Assembly (NCBI GenBank): GCA_965199185.1 | Contig: CBDAQW010000004.1 | Location: 1-64,000, forward strand | Direction: 5' to 3' | DNA: 64,000 bases | DNA from: Endozoicomonas sp965199185 | GTDB lineage: Bacteria; Pseudomonadota; Gammaproteobacteria; Pseudomonadales; Endozoicomonadaceae | Part shown: positions 1-9,377 of the stretch, one piece after another | How the letters are laid out: each line of letters starts with the position of its first letter | Numbering within the stretch: the stretch's first letter is position 1 | Translations under genes and position numbers: made by a program | Notes under the pieces: model-generated | Databases searched by the model: none | What the model was told of the DNA's origin: nothing | Seen by the model: the letters and a program-made list of their open reading frames with translations, nothing else

Positions 1-1
1 C

Positions 2-1093
<1,092 letters not shown>

Positions 1094-1094
1094 A

Positions 1095-1276
1095 ACCCGG
1101 TGTGTGACTTTTAACTTCAATATGGCTATCCATGCCCATGGATCCCGTACAGTCCCTGTACGGGATGACAGCAGAGTGAGCACAAACCCTCTACGAGCCG
1201 TCATTCTGTACAGGGACTATACAGAACCCACAAGCCATGGATCGGCAACCAACAAGATAAAAGTCACACATGACGT
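1095..1276 (+). repeat. MITE-like inverted-repeat element, copy 1
   Basis: First of four copies of a roughly 183-bp element. The left terminal repeat reads ACCCGGTGTGTGACTTTTA and the right end TAAAAGTCACACATGACGT, the most diverged right end of the four. The interior holds a perfect hairpin around GTACAGTCCCTGTAC and a second one further right. The 6-bp direct repeat GTTGAA flanks it at 1089-1094 and 1277-1282, as expected for a target site duplication. The left repeat overlaps the stop codon of the acetoacetyl-CoA synthetase gene. It carries no believable coding sequence. Confidence 0.8.
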
Positions 1277-1288
1277 GTTGAAACAAAA

Positions 1289-1319
1289 AACTCCTCATAT
1301 CTACAAAGACAGAGGAGTT
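1289..1319 (-). terminator. Intrinsic terminator of the hemerythrin-like gene
   Basis: On the minus strand an 8-bp stem (AACTCCTC/GAGGAGTT) is followed by a T-rich run (complement of the A run at 1284-1290). It lies about 28 bases past the stop of the hemerythrin-like gene. Confidence 0.75.
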
Positions 1320-1346
1320 CGAGAGCCAGTTTTTAATCAGCAAGCA

Positions 1347-1931
1347 CTAAACGACCGCTTCCTGCTGCACATCTTTTTCTCTCTTGAGAATGTACTGATA
1401 AAGATCATCATAAGCTTCCCATAGATGAGAACCAAACAAAGGATCACTCATCTGTTTAAGATCATCTTCCACAAAAGTCAGATCTTCAGGTGTTAGCAGC
1501 TGCTTCATAGCAGGAATCATATGAGCATTTTCAATCTTCATATGCTCTTTCTGTAACTCACTGTATACCGAATATTCAGCCAGTAACTGGTTAATGGAAA
1601 TCACCTGATCAGAAGCAATGGTAGTAAAGTCTTCGATCAACTTCTGGGTCATTGCAGTAATCTGTTTATGCTGGTCTTCAATCAATTCAAACTGAAGGCG
1701 CTCTTCCCGATCATTTAATCTTGCCCGCAAACGAGCCATTAAACGCGATTCCAGAGGGTGGTGAAAAGCATCCGGGTAGTGGTGCATATAATCCAAAGCT
1801 TCGAGAATGATGGATAGCTGTGGTCTGTAGTCAGTATCTTCACGATAACCGGCCACTTCATAATCCAGAAATTTGAGCAGGCGTATGAGATGCTGATGAT
1901 CATTTATTATACGGTCAATAACTGTCGCCAT
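1347..1931 (-). CDS. Hemerythrin HHE domain protein
   Basis: This is a 194-residue, all-helical cytoplasmic protein of the hemerythrin-like cation-binding family. Such proteins hold a di-iron centre and act in oxygen, NO or iron sensing or storage. Candidate iron ligands are His12 (NDHQH), the His50/His51 and His57/His58 cluster with Glu61 (MHHYPDAFHHPLE), His88 (EDQHKQI), and His130, Glu134 and His137 in KEHMKIENAHMIP. The ligand spacing fits the HHE fold. It appears monocistronic, with its own terminator downstream, and lies between a MITE-like element and an insertion sequence. The start ATG at 1931 is preceded on the minus strand by a GGGAGCTTAA stretch that could serve as RBS. The exact physiological role is not shown by context. 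Confidence 0.88.
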   Translation of the reverse strand: MATVIDRIINDHQHLIRLLKFLDYEVAGYREDTDYRPQLSIILEALDYMHHYPDAFHHPLESRLMARLRARLNDREERLQFELIEDQHKQITAMTQKLIEDFTTIASDQVISINQLLAEYSVYSELQKEHMKIENAHMIPAMKQLLTPEDLTFVEDDLKQMSDPLFGSHLWEAYDDLYQYILKREKDVQQEAVV

Positions 1932-2141
1932 AAAGTTAAGCTCCCAATTTTAATTTTTGTTCATCTACGTTTGTAAACGTCACTCCGGTTTTATGTATTG
2001 ATTTATGTCAAGGTATGACTCACCACTGACTGGCAGCAAGGATTCATGACCACCCATTAATCGGCCTGCTGCAGTGAACAGTCATAATTCTCAGCAGGTT
2101 TCATCATGCCATAATTATTAAATAGTTGTTGTTTATTTCAC

Positions 2142-3379
2142 CAGGGCGATCTCATTTAGCACTAACTTTCAAATAATTCCTTGAAGCAGCAGTGTTCTGT
2201 ATTCGTCATCCGCTGCCGCCATGATGCGCTTGTTCTTGATGCCAAGCTTTAAGGTAGTCTCCTGCTTCAGCAAGTTTAGAGCTATTTGTCTGAATATCGC
2301 CATATTCTCTGGGCCAAAGCCTTTTCTAATACGACACTCGTCTTCTCTAAAGCCAATGTCGAGTACCCAGTGCAGATTGTTCTCCACCGACCAATGAGAT
2401 CGCACTGAATTCATGAAGTGCTTGGCACCTGTGGTTAGGCTAGAAATAAAATATCGACGCTCAATACTCACCTGATCACCTTCATGACGCTCACCTTCAA
2501 CAACCCCTATCATAGCGAGATCTTTCCAGTCTTCACGCTGGACAAGCCAATGAATATCAGTACTTGTCCAACAGCGACGTATTTCTATTCGTCCATGACC
2601 TTTTTCTATCGTTTCATGAAAACTTGCGCTTTCAGATAGCTTTTCCTTTGTCGCCAGATCATCAAGATAAAGCTTGATATCATCGTGTAGGTGCGGCTGG
2701 TTTCCTTTTACAGCCAGCAGGTAGTGCGCATTTTTATCTCTGATTTTTTCAGCGATCGCTCTTTGGCAGCCCATAGCGTCAGTGCTGACAATGCACCCGC
2801 TGATCTCTAGCATATCGAGAAGTGCTGGAATAGCGGTTATCTCATTAGACTTGGCTGCTGTCTTAAGTTGCCCAAGTACCATACCTGTCTGGCTGGCCCA
2901 TGCGTTGACCATATGGATAGCGGCCTTGTTATCACCTTTATCGTATGAGCGACGCAGTGTTTTTCCATCAATAGCGATGACTTCACCATGAGTACGCTCA
3001 GCAATTTGTTTAACCCAGGTTATAAAACATTGGCGAAACTCATCTGGATCAAGTCGTTCAAAAACTCGAATAAATGTGTGATGAGATGGGACGCCATGAG
3101 GAAGAGGGATATGAAGCTTTAGCCAGGATTTCTTTTTCTTGGCAAGTTCTGAGACCATCTTCCAGTCTTCAGCGCCACAAGTGATCATGCAAACAGCTAT
3201 GAAAACAAGGTTTGGCAGAGGATAACGATGATTATCAGCACGAATTTCAGTCAGTTCGGAAAATGCATCCAAGAGGGTCATATATGGCATCCTTAGTCTT
3301 AGGGTGGAGAATGCCATACCTTTTGAGTTGTTTTAATGTCACAGGGCAAAGTATGTTAGTGCCAAATGAGATTGCCCTG
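2142..3379 (-). mobile_element. ISAs1-family insertion sequence, complete
   Basis: A complete 1238-bp insertion sequence. Its ends are near-perfect 21-bp inverted repeats: CAGGGCGATCTCATTTAGCAC at the left and the same with two mismatches, inverted, at the right (3359-3379). The 10-bp direct repeat TTTATTTCAC flanks it exactly at 2132-2141 and 3380-3389, a target duplication of the size known for ISAs1 elements. It carries one transposase gene. The intact TSD suggests a recent insertion. Confidence 0.95.
2169..3317 (-). CDS. ISAs1-family DDE transposase
   Basis: This transposase of 382 residues carries out cut-and-paste movement of the surrounding IS. Its N-terminal DNA-binding region (LLDAFSELTEIRADNHRYPL) is typical of the H-repeat/ISAs1 group. 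Catalytic landmarks are the first Asp in EVIAIDGKTLRRSYD, the second Asp in GCIVSTDAMGCQ followed by YLLAVKGNQP, and the Glu region in RSHWSVENNLHWVLD. The length matches the family and there is no internal stop, so the gene looks functional. Met1 or Met11 could be the true start. It fills almost the whole element. Confidence 0.95.
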   Translation of the reverse strand: MAFSTLRLRMPYMTLLDAFSELTEIRADNHRYPLPNLVFIAVCMITCGAEDWKMVSELAKKKKSWLKLHIPLPHGVPSHHTFIRVFERLDPDEFRQCFITWVKQIAERTHGEVIAIDGKTLRRSYDKGDNKAAIHMVNAWASQTGMVLGQLKTAAKSNEITAIPALLDMLEISGCIVSTDAMGCQRAIAEKIRDKNAHYLLAVKGNQPHLHDDIKLYLDDLATKEKLSESASFHETIEKGHGRIEIRRCWTSTDIHWLVQREDWKDLAMIGVVEGERHEGDQVSIERRYFISSLTTGAKHFMNSVRSHWSVENNLHWVLDIGFREDECRIRKGFGPENMAIFRQIALNLLKQETTLKLGIKNKRIMAAADDEYRTLLLQGII

Positions 3380-3389
3380 TTTATTTCAC

Positions 3390-3985
3390 AACTCAACAAC
3401 CACCGGCTAAAGCCGGTGGGTTAGTATGACGGACTGAAAGTCCAGCGGACGCGTCAAAGACGCGTTGATTTAGCCCTCAATCCTGAAATTGTCCTCTACT
3501 TTTGGCTCGAAATGGTGCTCTAAGTATTCTTTGATCATTGATTCTGTCACCTCCCCTGAAGTTACGCAGAAGAAGCCTCTTGCCCAGAAATGACGCCCCC
3601 AATACCTCTTTCTAAGATCGGGAAAACTTTCAAATAGCTTGGCTGAACTCCTACCTTTGATTCTCCTCATTATGTCACTCGCCGATATGCTGGGTGGCGC
3701 TGACAAAAGTAGGTGGACATGGTCTTTACTCACTACACCTTTCAAGATATCAATTTCAAAGGCCTGGCACGTCTCTCGTATTAGTTCTCTCGCCCTGATA
3801 CCAACATCCCCTTTCAAAACTTGATACCTATATTTCGTGACAAAAACAAAATGGTACTGAATCTTGAAGACTGTATGACTGCCGTATCTATAGTCCATTG
3901 CACCACTCCTACTTCGAGTCTGGGGCAGAAGATATCATAGCTAAAGCTGACCGGCTAAAGCCGGTGGTTTTAACCTTTTAGGAGA
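3390..3985 (-). mobile_element. IS200/IS605-family element with palindromic subterminal hairpins
   Basis: Single-transposase element of the IS200 type. It has no terminal inverted repeats but subterminal hairpins: ACCACCGGCTAAAGCCGGTG near 3399-3418 and ACCGGCTAAAGCCGGTGG near 3951-3968. Further small stems (GACTGAAAGTC and CGCGTCAAAGACGCG) sit between the low-coordinate hairpin and the transposase stop. The exact ends cannot be fixed without an empty site, so the limits are approximate. The low-coordinate end directly abuts the 10-bp duplication of the neighbouring ISAs1 element. Confidence 0.75.
3470..3898 (-). CDS. tnpA: IS200/IS605-family TnpA (Y1 HUH transposase)
   Basis: This 142-residue single-strand transposase has the HUH metal-binding motif HVHLLLS near residues 60-66. 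The catalytic tyrosine lies in the C-terminal helix SMIKEYLEHH, the Y1 arrangement of the family. The length is normal and the frame is intact. No tnpB/IscB-like accessory gene accompanies it, so this is the IS200-like rather than the IS605-like form. TnpA acts on the subterminal hairpins that flank the gene. Confidence 0.93.
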   Translation of the reverse strand: MDYRYGSHTVFKIQYHFVFVTKYRYQVLKGDVGIRARELIRETCQAFEIDILKGVVSKDHVHLLLSAPPSISASDIMRRIKGRSSAKLFESFPDLRKRYWGRHFWARGFFCVTSGEVTESMIKEYLEHHFEPKVEDNFRIEG

Positions 3986-4076
3986 CTAATAAACAACGAA
4001 GATAACAGCCAGAGGTAGTGAGGGGTGGAATTTCGATCCCCGGCCATTCCTGAAAAGCGAGCCGGGGAAGATAGCT

Positions 4077-5198
4077 CTATAATTCCTGTATCATTTTCTC
4101 TGCCGGCTCCCATTGCAAACCACGGGCTTGTGCGACACTTTCACAGGTGATGATACCTTTGCAGACATTCAACCCACTGCGCAGATGAATATCATCCTGC
4201 AAAGCTTTTTTCACACCTTTGTTGGCAAGATTCAAAATAAACGGCAGTGTGGCGTTATTCAATGCCATGGTAGATGTTCGTGCTACTGCTCCCGGCATAT
4301 TGGCAACACAATAATGAACAACATTATCAATGATAAAGGTGGGTTCATCATGGGTCGTTGGAACTGAGTTATCGGTGCAACCGCCCTGGTCAATGGCCAC
4401 ATCAACAATCACCGAGCCGGCTTTCATGGAGTGAATCATATCTCTGGTAATCAGTTTGGGTGCAGCGGCGCCGGGCAGTAGAACACTGCCAATAACCAGA
4501 TCGGCAGGAATAACATGCTCGGCAATGGAGTGGGAAGTTGAATAAACTGTTTTTATCCGATTACCATAATGAGCATCCAGTCGACGTAGAGCATCTATAG
4601 AACGGTCAAGTACAGTAACATCGGCACCCATTCCGATGGCCATGGCAGCGGCATTCTGACCAACGACACCACCACCAATGATAACCACTTTCGCTGGTTC
4701 CACACCCGGTACTCCCCCGAGAAGCAAACCGATACCCGACATGGATTTTTCGAGACAACGAGCACCTGCCTGAATAGACATTCTACCAGCCACCTCAGAC
4801 ATCGGAGCCAGCAAAGGAAGTCGTCCGGCACTGTCGGTTACGGTTTCATAAGCAATACAGGTAGCACCTGAAGCCATCAGTTCTGAGGTTTGCCGCTCAT
4901 CTGGGGCAAGATGTAAGTAGGTAAATAAAGTATGATGAGGTTGTAGCCTGGCACGCTCTTCTGCCTGAGGCTCTTTTACTTTTATAATTAGTTCTGATCT
5001 GAGAAATACGTCGAGTGCCGTATTTAAAATAAATGCTCCAGCCTCCTGATAGCTGTGATCATCAAACCCAACCCCGGCACCAGCGCCTCGTTCGACAAAT
5101 ACCTGATGACCATAATCGGAAAGTTCTTTTACCGCGGCCGGTGTCAGCCCGACACGGTATTCATGATTCTTAATTTCTTTTGGGATTCCTATCTGCAT
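4077..5198 (-). CDS. ald: Alanine dehydrogenase
   Basis: This 373-residue enzyme catalyses NAD-dependent, reversible oxidative deamination of L-alanine to pyruvate and ammonia. The N-terminus MQIGIPKEIKNHEYRVGLTP carries the substrate-binding Arg/Lys region. HLAPD (about residue 95) contains the catalytic His, and VVIIGGGVVGQNAA near residue 170 is the Rossmann NAD loop. SVIVDVAIDQGGC and the TFIIDNVVHYCVANMPGAVA segment are family hallmarks. It ends at the normal length. A GC-rich stem (4038-4044 with 4061-4067) lies just downstream but lacks a good T run. The start is preceded by AAGAGGCTTTGA, a plausible RBS. The gene is monocistronic. Confidence 0.96.
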   Translation of the reverse strand: MQIGIPKEIKNHEYRVGLTPAAVKELSDYGHQVFVERGAGAGVGFDDHSYQEAGAFILNTALDVFLRSELIIKVKEPQAEERARLQPHHTLFTYLHLAPDERQTSELMASGATCIAYETVTDSAGRLPLLAPMSEVAGRMSIQAGARCLEKSMSGIGLLLGGVPGVEPAKVVIIGGGVVGQNAAAMAIGMGADVTVLDRSIDALRRLDAHYGNRIKTVYSTSHSIAEHVIPADLVIGSVLLPGAAAPKLITRDMIHSMKAGSVIVDVAIDQGGCTDNSVPTTHDEPTFIIDNVVHYCVANMPGAVARTSTMALNNATLPFILNLANKGVKKALQDDIHLRSGLNVCKGIITCESVAQARGLQWEPAEKMIQEL

Positions 5199-5557
5199 TC
5201 AAAGCCTCTTTTTATAATATCCTTAGTTATAATATTTCTGGTTGATAAACATAATTTTACGCAAACAACTAAAAAAATAATTTTTGATTTACTGAAAATA
5301 CCATACTAATCAGTCGTATAAATACAATATTGCAAAACAATCACCCAAAAAACATTCACAGCAACAGGGTTACCAAAGATCAATGATCTGCCCTGAAATA
5401 ATCCGGCCCACTCAAATAAGTAACAACACCCAATAACAGAAAACAAAATATGTAATCACCTCAATAAAAACTGTTTCAGGTCAACAAAATTGTCATATGC
5501 AAGGAGTAAGCTTGCGCTGTTTTTAAAAGGTCATTTTTGGTGAAATTGGTGGAGTTT
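5199..5557. other. A+T-rich intergenic region upstream of ald
   Basis: The roughly 360 bases between ald and the small gene at 5558 are strongly A+T rich and hold the ald promoter region. I see no RNA gene, repeat or convincing operator. Short ORFs here have no protein-like character. Confidence 0.5.
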
Positions 5558-5755
5558 ATGATGCCTGACATTGTCTCCATGCTGGAATATCTTGAGCATG
5601 TTGGAATTAACACTCATCAACTGAATGATGAGGAAACCATCAAGCGTGAATACCTTCGTCAGATCTATCGGGTCGATGCAAGACATAAAATCATCAATAA
5701 CAAAGGCAAAGCAGTTGGTAAGGCCAGCAACCCTATGCACCTGGTATTCCACTGA
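5558..5755 (+). CDS. Small hypothetical protein
   Basis: A 65-residue ORF begins MMPDIVSMLEYLEHVGINTH and contains a charged middle (EETIKREYLRQIYRVDARHK). It is preceded by TGGTGGAG about six bases before the first ATG at 5558, a good ribosome binding site; the second ATG at 5561 is an equal alternative. The composition (acidic and basic helix, no transmembrane segment) looks protein-like, but I do not recognise the family. It lies 66 bases upstream of a DUF3301 gene on the same strand and may be co-transcribed with it and with efpL. No function is proposed. Confidence 0.5.
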   Translation: MMPDIVSMLEYLEHVGINTHQLNDEETIKREYLRQIYRVDARHKIINNKGKAVGKASNPMHLVFH

Positions 5756-5821
5756 ATCATTCGTTATACGATGGATGCAGCACCCATCGCAATATGACGA
5801 TAATCCTTCTACAATGCTGCA

Positions 5822-6229
5822 ATGGACGCATTACTCTGGTTAACCCCTGCTGTCGCACTGTTTCTTTACTGGTTTGATACCGCTGCTGCCAAAGAGCTGG
5901 CAACAGCTCATGGCAAGCGAGCCTGTAAAGACATTGGTGTTCAGTTTCTTGATGACTCCGTCATTCGCCACAAAACCCGAATTCAGAGAAACCATACCGG
6001 CAGTCTTTGTTTTACAAGGGACTTCCGGTTCGAATTTACTCTGGACGGAAGGTCTCGGCATACTGGCTATATCCGACTGTTGGGCAAACATCTACAGATG
6101 CTCGATCTCGACCTGCCTGCCAGTGAAGATCAGGGTCATGACCGTCATCTTATTTTAACTTCATCGTATTCCAAGGATTCCGATAACAATGCCTTATGCA
6201 CGAGAGCTCAAGAAAGGGCAGATCGTTGA
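5822..6229 (+). CDS. DUF3301 family membrane-anchored protein
   Basis: A 135-residue protein with one N-terminal membrane segment (ALLWLTPAVALFLYWF). A conserved cytosolic stretch follows: RACKDIGVQFLDDSV, then RFEFTLDGRSRHTGYIRLLG and HLQMLDLDLP. This is the DUF3301 pattern. Function is unknown in the family. The last 41 bases overlap the start of efpL in another frame, which suggests translational coupling; the C-terminal tail beyond residue 105 is not conserved-looking and may be an extension. Confidence 0.72.
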   Translation: MDALLWLTPAVALFLYWFDTAAAKELATAHGKRACKDIGVQFLDDSVIRHKTRIQRNHTGSLCFTRDFRFEFTLDGRSRHTGYIRLLGKHLQMLDLDLPASEDQGHDRHLILTSSYSKDSDNNALCTRAQERADR

Positions 6230-6755
6230 GATCGACAACACCTATTATCAGGTGCGCCAGGTTGAAACCAAAAGCCCCTCGGCCAGAGGTGCGCAAACGC
6301 TTTACAAAGTCCGCTTCAATGCAGTCCCCGGTGGTCAAAAGCTGGAACAGACTCTGACCGGCGATATCCTGCTGACCGATGTCGACTTGCAGCGTCGCCC
6401 GGTAACTCTTCTCTATAAAGAAGGGAATGAGTGCACATTTATGGACAGTGACGATTACAGTCAGTATCTGGTGAATACTTCCACCATTGAAGACCAGCTA
6501 CTTTACATCACTGATGGTCTGGAGGGTTTGACAGCACTTCTGGTGGAAGGTCAGTTGCTGGCTATCGATCTGCCAGCTTCTGTGGCTCTTGAGATTATTG
6601 ATACTGCTCCGGGCATCAAAGGTGCTTCAGCTGCAGCCCGCACCAAACCTGCCCACCTGAGCACCGGACTGGAAGTTCAGGTGCCGGAGTACCTTTCAAA
6701 TGGTGAAATTATCAAAGTGAACACCGAAACCGGCAAATTCATGTCCCGTGCCTGA
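6189..6755 (+). CDS. efpL: Elongation factor P-like protein EfpL/YeiP
   Basis: This 188-residue EF-P paralogue binds the ribosomal E site and helps peptide-bond formation at difficult motifs. Domain I carries the family loop KSPSARGAQTLYKVRF, with an arginine where EF-P has its modified lysine. KLEQTLTGDILLTDVDLQRR and EGNECTFMDSDDYSQY belong to domains I and II. The diagnostic C-terminal block runs ETAPG-like DTAPGIKGASAAAR, then KPAHLSTGLEVQVPEYLSNGE. Length is normal. The gene overlaps the DUF3301 gene and is followed by a hairpin at 6763-6790. Confidence 0.95.
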   Translation: MPYARELKKGQIVEIDNTYYQVRQVETKSPSARGAQTLYKVRFNAVPGGQKLEQTLTGDILLTDVDLQRRPVTLLYKEGNECTFMDSDDYSQYLVNTSTIEDQLLYITDGLEGLTALLVEGQLLAIDLPASVALEIIDTAPGIKGASAAARTKPAHLSTGLEVQVPEYLSNGEIIKVNTETGKFMSRA

Positions 6756-6762
6756 TCGCTAT

Positions 6763-6790
6763 CAGCCAGAGGTTATTTAGTCTCTGGCTG
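6763..6790 (+). terminator. Hairpin after efpL
   Basis: A 9-bp perfect stem (CAGCCAGAG/CTCTGGCTG) with a 10-base loop begins eight bases after the efpL stop and is followed by only a short T-rich stretch (TTAATATT). It is probably a weak intrinsic terminator. Confidence 0.55.
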
Positions 6791-7003
6791 TTAATATTCC
6801 GTCAATACCGCCGATAACTAACTTCGTCAGGGAAAAAACAGTCAAAAAATTAAAAATAGTTTTTTATATTCCGTTTTTGCATAAAGCAAGTGCAGAGACG
6901 CAGTGCTTTACTAATACTAATAAGACAATAACTATAGCCAGAGAAGTATAACAACTGGCAACCCGGGCAGCTCACAAAATATGTATGCTGAACAAGGACA
7001 GAT

Positions 7004-7549
7004 ATGATGAAGACTAGGAAGCGTTTTCAATATCGATTAGCCAGCACTGTTAGCGGCCTGCTGACGGGGATTTTTTCACTTATCTCACACGCCAACCAGA
7101 GTTTGCTTCCCAATATCCATCTCAGCACGCCCTACTCTTACGATGTGGCGATTATCGACCGATACAGAAACCCGCTGATTAAACATCAATTACCATCTTC
7201 CAATAATCAGCTTGTCAGGCATTTTCAGAAATCCTCATCCTCCTTCCAGAACAAAGCCGGTACTGTCATCTATAAGGCGATGGGAAAATCCACTAAACAA
7301 TTGCAAGGTGAACTGGCGGGAACTGCCCTGCTCTATAGTCTTGAACATCTCGGCTTGGGTGCACCTCTTAAAAGTGGCTTTAAATTCCTCAAAGAGAAAA
7401 CCAGATATCAGTTTGGTGATTGTGGCCATGTTCAGTTGAGTTCTAAGAAGATGAAGGCCGAAAGTTGTATCACCGATGGCACTAAAGTCAACTTCAGCGC
7501 TGATTACAAACTGGATGCCTTTTCCCTCGACTTTCACTGGGAGCTCTAA
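7004..7549 (+). CDS. Hypothetical exported protein
   Basis: A 181-residue protein of unknown family. A basic start (MMKTRKRFQYR), a hydrophobic stretch and a HANQS cleavage-like site near residue 31 indicate Sec export. The mature part is polar, with two cysteines (GDCGHV and AESCIT) that could form a disulfide, and it ends in alternating hydrophobic residues (FSADYKLDAFSLDFHWEL), suggesting a beta-rich end. AAGGACAGAT just before the ATG is a reasonable RBS. It stands alone between efpL and the DUF416 gene. I do not recognise it and propose no function beyond periplasmic or outer-membrane location. Confidence 0.6.
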   Translation: MMKTRKRFQYRLASTVSGLLTGIFSLISHANQSLLPNIHLSTPYSYDVAIIDRYRNPLIKHQLPSSNNQLVRHFQKSSSSFQNKAGTVIYKAMGKSTKQLQGELAGTALLYSLEHLGLGAPLKSGFKFLKEKTRYQFGDCGHVQLSSKKMKAESCITDGTKVNFSADYKLDAFSLDFHWEL

Positions 7550-7620
7550 ACAGGACAACTGACAACTGGTAGTACACACCAAAACTGGTAAAATCAGCTC
7601 CCTTTCAGTTTTACCGGACA

Positions 7621-8235
7621 ATGACCTTGAACACCCGCCTGCAGTACGCCCTATTCCTGAAGCAAATCCAGAATCTGAAACCATGGCAACTAACGACCAT
7701 TGCCACAGCCATCACTGAAAGAGCATGGCCTAATTTCGCCCTGTTTGCTGAGATGACCGAATTTGGTGAACCTGCAGAAGTGTGGCACTGCCTGAATATG
7801 CTTTGGGATAACGCTGCCGGTTTGCAGCATGCAAAGAACTTTGAACGCTTGCTTGAAAGACTGGATGCCAATACACCAGACCTGAATGAATTCGATATGA
7901 TTGGTGCTCAGATTGCTCTGGACGTCATTGTCAGCCTGAACTGTTCCGTCCATTGTGCAATGGATACATCCGATGCCGAAGTAGCCAGTGTCATGACGCT
8001 TTCACTCAGCACTATTGGCAAGTTCATCAAGTATTCTGAAGCCGACGAGCTGAAAGGGACTGAGCTAACTCAGTACATTGAGCAGCATGAACTGTATCAG
8101 ATGCAGATGGATTTTATCGAAGAACTGGTCAAAACCGTGCGAGCACAAAACAGACAAACAAAAGAGTTCGCTCGGTCTTTACGGCAACTGGCCGCCAATG
8201 ACGGCATTAGCCAGTTGGGAATCAGTCTGGACTGA
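7621..8235 (+). CDS. DUF416 family protein (YjaG-like)
   Basis: A 204-residue helical cytosolic protein matching the YjaG/DUF416 family of unknown function. Landmarks are the N-terminal helix with LKPWQLTTIATAITERAWPNFALF, the VWHCLNMLWD segment, and GAQIALDVIVSLNCSVHCAMD in the middle. Length fits the family (about 195 residues). It ends eight bases from the convergent stop of the 364-aa protein gene, with no obvious terminator between them. Confidence 0.88.
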   Translation: MTLNTRLQYALFLKQIQNLKPWQLTTIATAITERAWPNFALFAEMTEFGEPAEVWHCLNMLWDNAAGLQHAKNFERLLERLDANTPDLNEFDMIGAQIALDVIVSLNCSVHCAMDTSDAEVASVMTLSLSTIGKFIKYSEADELKGTELTQYIEQHELYQMQMDFIEELVKTVRAQNRQTKEFARSLRQLAANDGISQLGISLD

Positions 8236-8242
8236 CCAAATG

Positions 8243-9337
8243 TTACCGGGTGATACCGTTGATGTTTTTTATCAGCCCATCAACTCGTTTTTTGGCATTA
8301 GACATAACATCAAAGTTATCATTAAGCACACTTAATACTCGCTTTAGCTCTGCTGCCTGAAGCTGATGACTGCCGGTCATATTATCTCTCGCTCCCTGCA
8401 ATTCTGATGCAAGCTCACCCCACTCTGCGGGCGTAAGATGCCCCGTATTACTCGCATCAGCATAATGTATCTTCAGGGTATTTTTTAATACATCCACCTC
8501 GCTCGGAGTGAGTGCCGGAATCCCATCACTTTCTGCTATGTGGGTCTTTTGGACAGCCGGTTGCCGGGAAAAATAGGTTCCTTCTTCTGGCGTATTCTTG
8601 AAAGAGTTGGCACTGCGACCATCGTATGACCACTGGTGCACGCCGCCTTCTTCAAGCAACACATAACCATTGATGTTTTTCCCATTAAATGAGTGCCGGC
8701 TGCTTCCTCCTTCAATATTTGGCGAACTGATGTTTGGTGAGTTCTCACCGTCCAGCCCCGTCACAGCTATGCCCTGATTACCACGAGTGATATAGACTGC
8801 AGCAATATCCGCAAGCTCTTCAGAAAAACCGGGCATACCAACAGGTGCCTCTGGTGTTACGGCCTTGAGCGTGATATTAGTGCCATCATCCAATACTAGG
8901 GTTAAATCCTGGTCCACTGGAATAGCACTTTTCATAGCATCTGCACTTTCACCTTTAGGAACAGGAATGAGCGCCCGATCTTGAAAAATAAGCTGATTAT
9001 CTTCCACATCCCTGAGCACAAAGCGCTTGTCCGCCTGACTGGCCTCAATTGACAAGCTATAACCGTTATCAAGCACAATACTGTTATCAATGTTTACCCA
9101 AGTGGTTTGGGTATAGTCAGGCGATCCATTTTGCGCAATATTGGCCTTTGAGATCATGACGCCAATCCGGTTCAGAAGCTCTGCGGATGTTTCAAGCCCT
9201 CCAACCACCTTACGCACTTCCGCATTCAGCATTCCACCTCGTTCGAGATAGACTGCCGTGACAAAATCCTGCTCATTGAAGGAGGAGTCAATAACATCAA
9301 TCAAGGGGCTATTGTTAACGCCTTCCGTGGAGTTCAT
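8243..9337 (-). CDS. Putative type III secretion tip/filament-like protein, short paralogue
   Basis: A 364-residue protein with no signal peptide. The first 70 residues are helical (QDFVTAVYLERGGMLNAEV). Residues 75-250 are beta-rich, with DNGYSL, VPKGESADAMKSAIPV and EEGGVHQWSYDG blocks. Residues 274-362 are helical and resemble the C-terminal coiled coils of EspA/SseB/Bsp22-type needle filament or tip proteins, ending LNDNFDVMSNAKKRVDGLIK. Residues 294-305 (DASNTGHLTPAE) match an EF-hand calcium loop pattern. It shares the N-terminus (MNST-GV), middle and C-terminus with the 1034-aa protein 40 bases upstream. AAAGGA precedes the start. No other secretion genes are in the window, so the T3SS link is inferred from architecture only. 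Confidence 0.5.
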   Translation of the reverse strand: MNSTEGVNNSPLIDVIDSSFNEQDFVTAVYLERGGMLNAEVRKVVGGLETSAELLNRIGVMISKANIAQNGSPDYTQTTWVNIDNSIVLDNGYSLSIEASQADKRFVLRDVEDNQLIFQDRALIPVPKGESADAMKSAIPVDQDLTLVLDDGTNITLKAVTPEAPVGMPGFSEELADIAAVYITRGNQGIAVTGLDGENSPNISSPNIEGGSSRHSFNGKNINGYVLLEEGGVHQWSYDGRSANSFKNTPEEGTYFSRQPAVQKTHIAESDGIPALTPSEVDVLKNTLKIHYADASNTGHLTPAEWGELASELQGARDNMTGSHQLQAAELKRVLSVLNDNFDVMSNAKKRVDGLIKNINGITR

Positions 9338-9377
9338 GTGCTTTGCATTCCTTTACGCTGAGTTTATGGATTAATCG

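Noticed and set aside
1104..1424. A 106-codon plus-strand ORF across the first MITE-like copy
   Set aside because: It reads through the inverted-repeat element and then antisense to the hemerythrin-like gene; composition is not protein-like.
3399..3968. Repeated CCACCGGCTAAAGCCGGTGG blocks as a CRISPR or riboswitch
   Set aside because: Only two copies, one at each edge of an IS200-like element, matching its subterminal hairpins. No CRISPR array was seen anywhere in the window.
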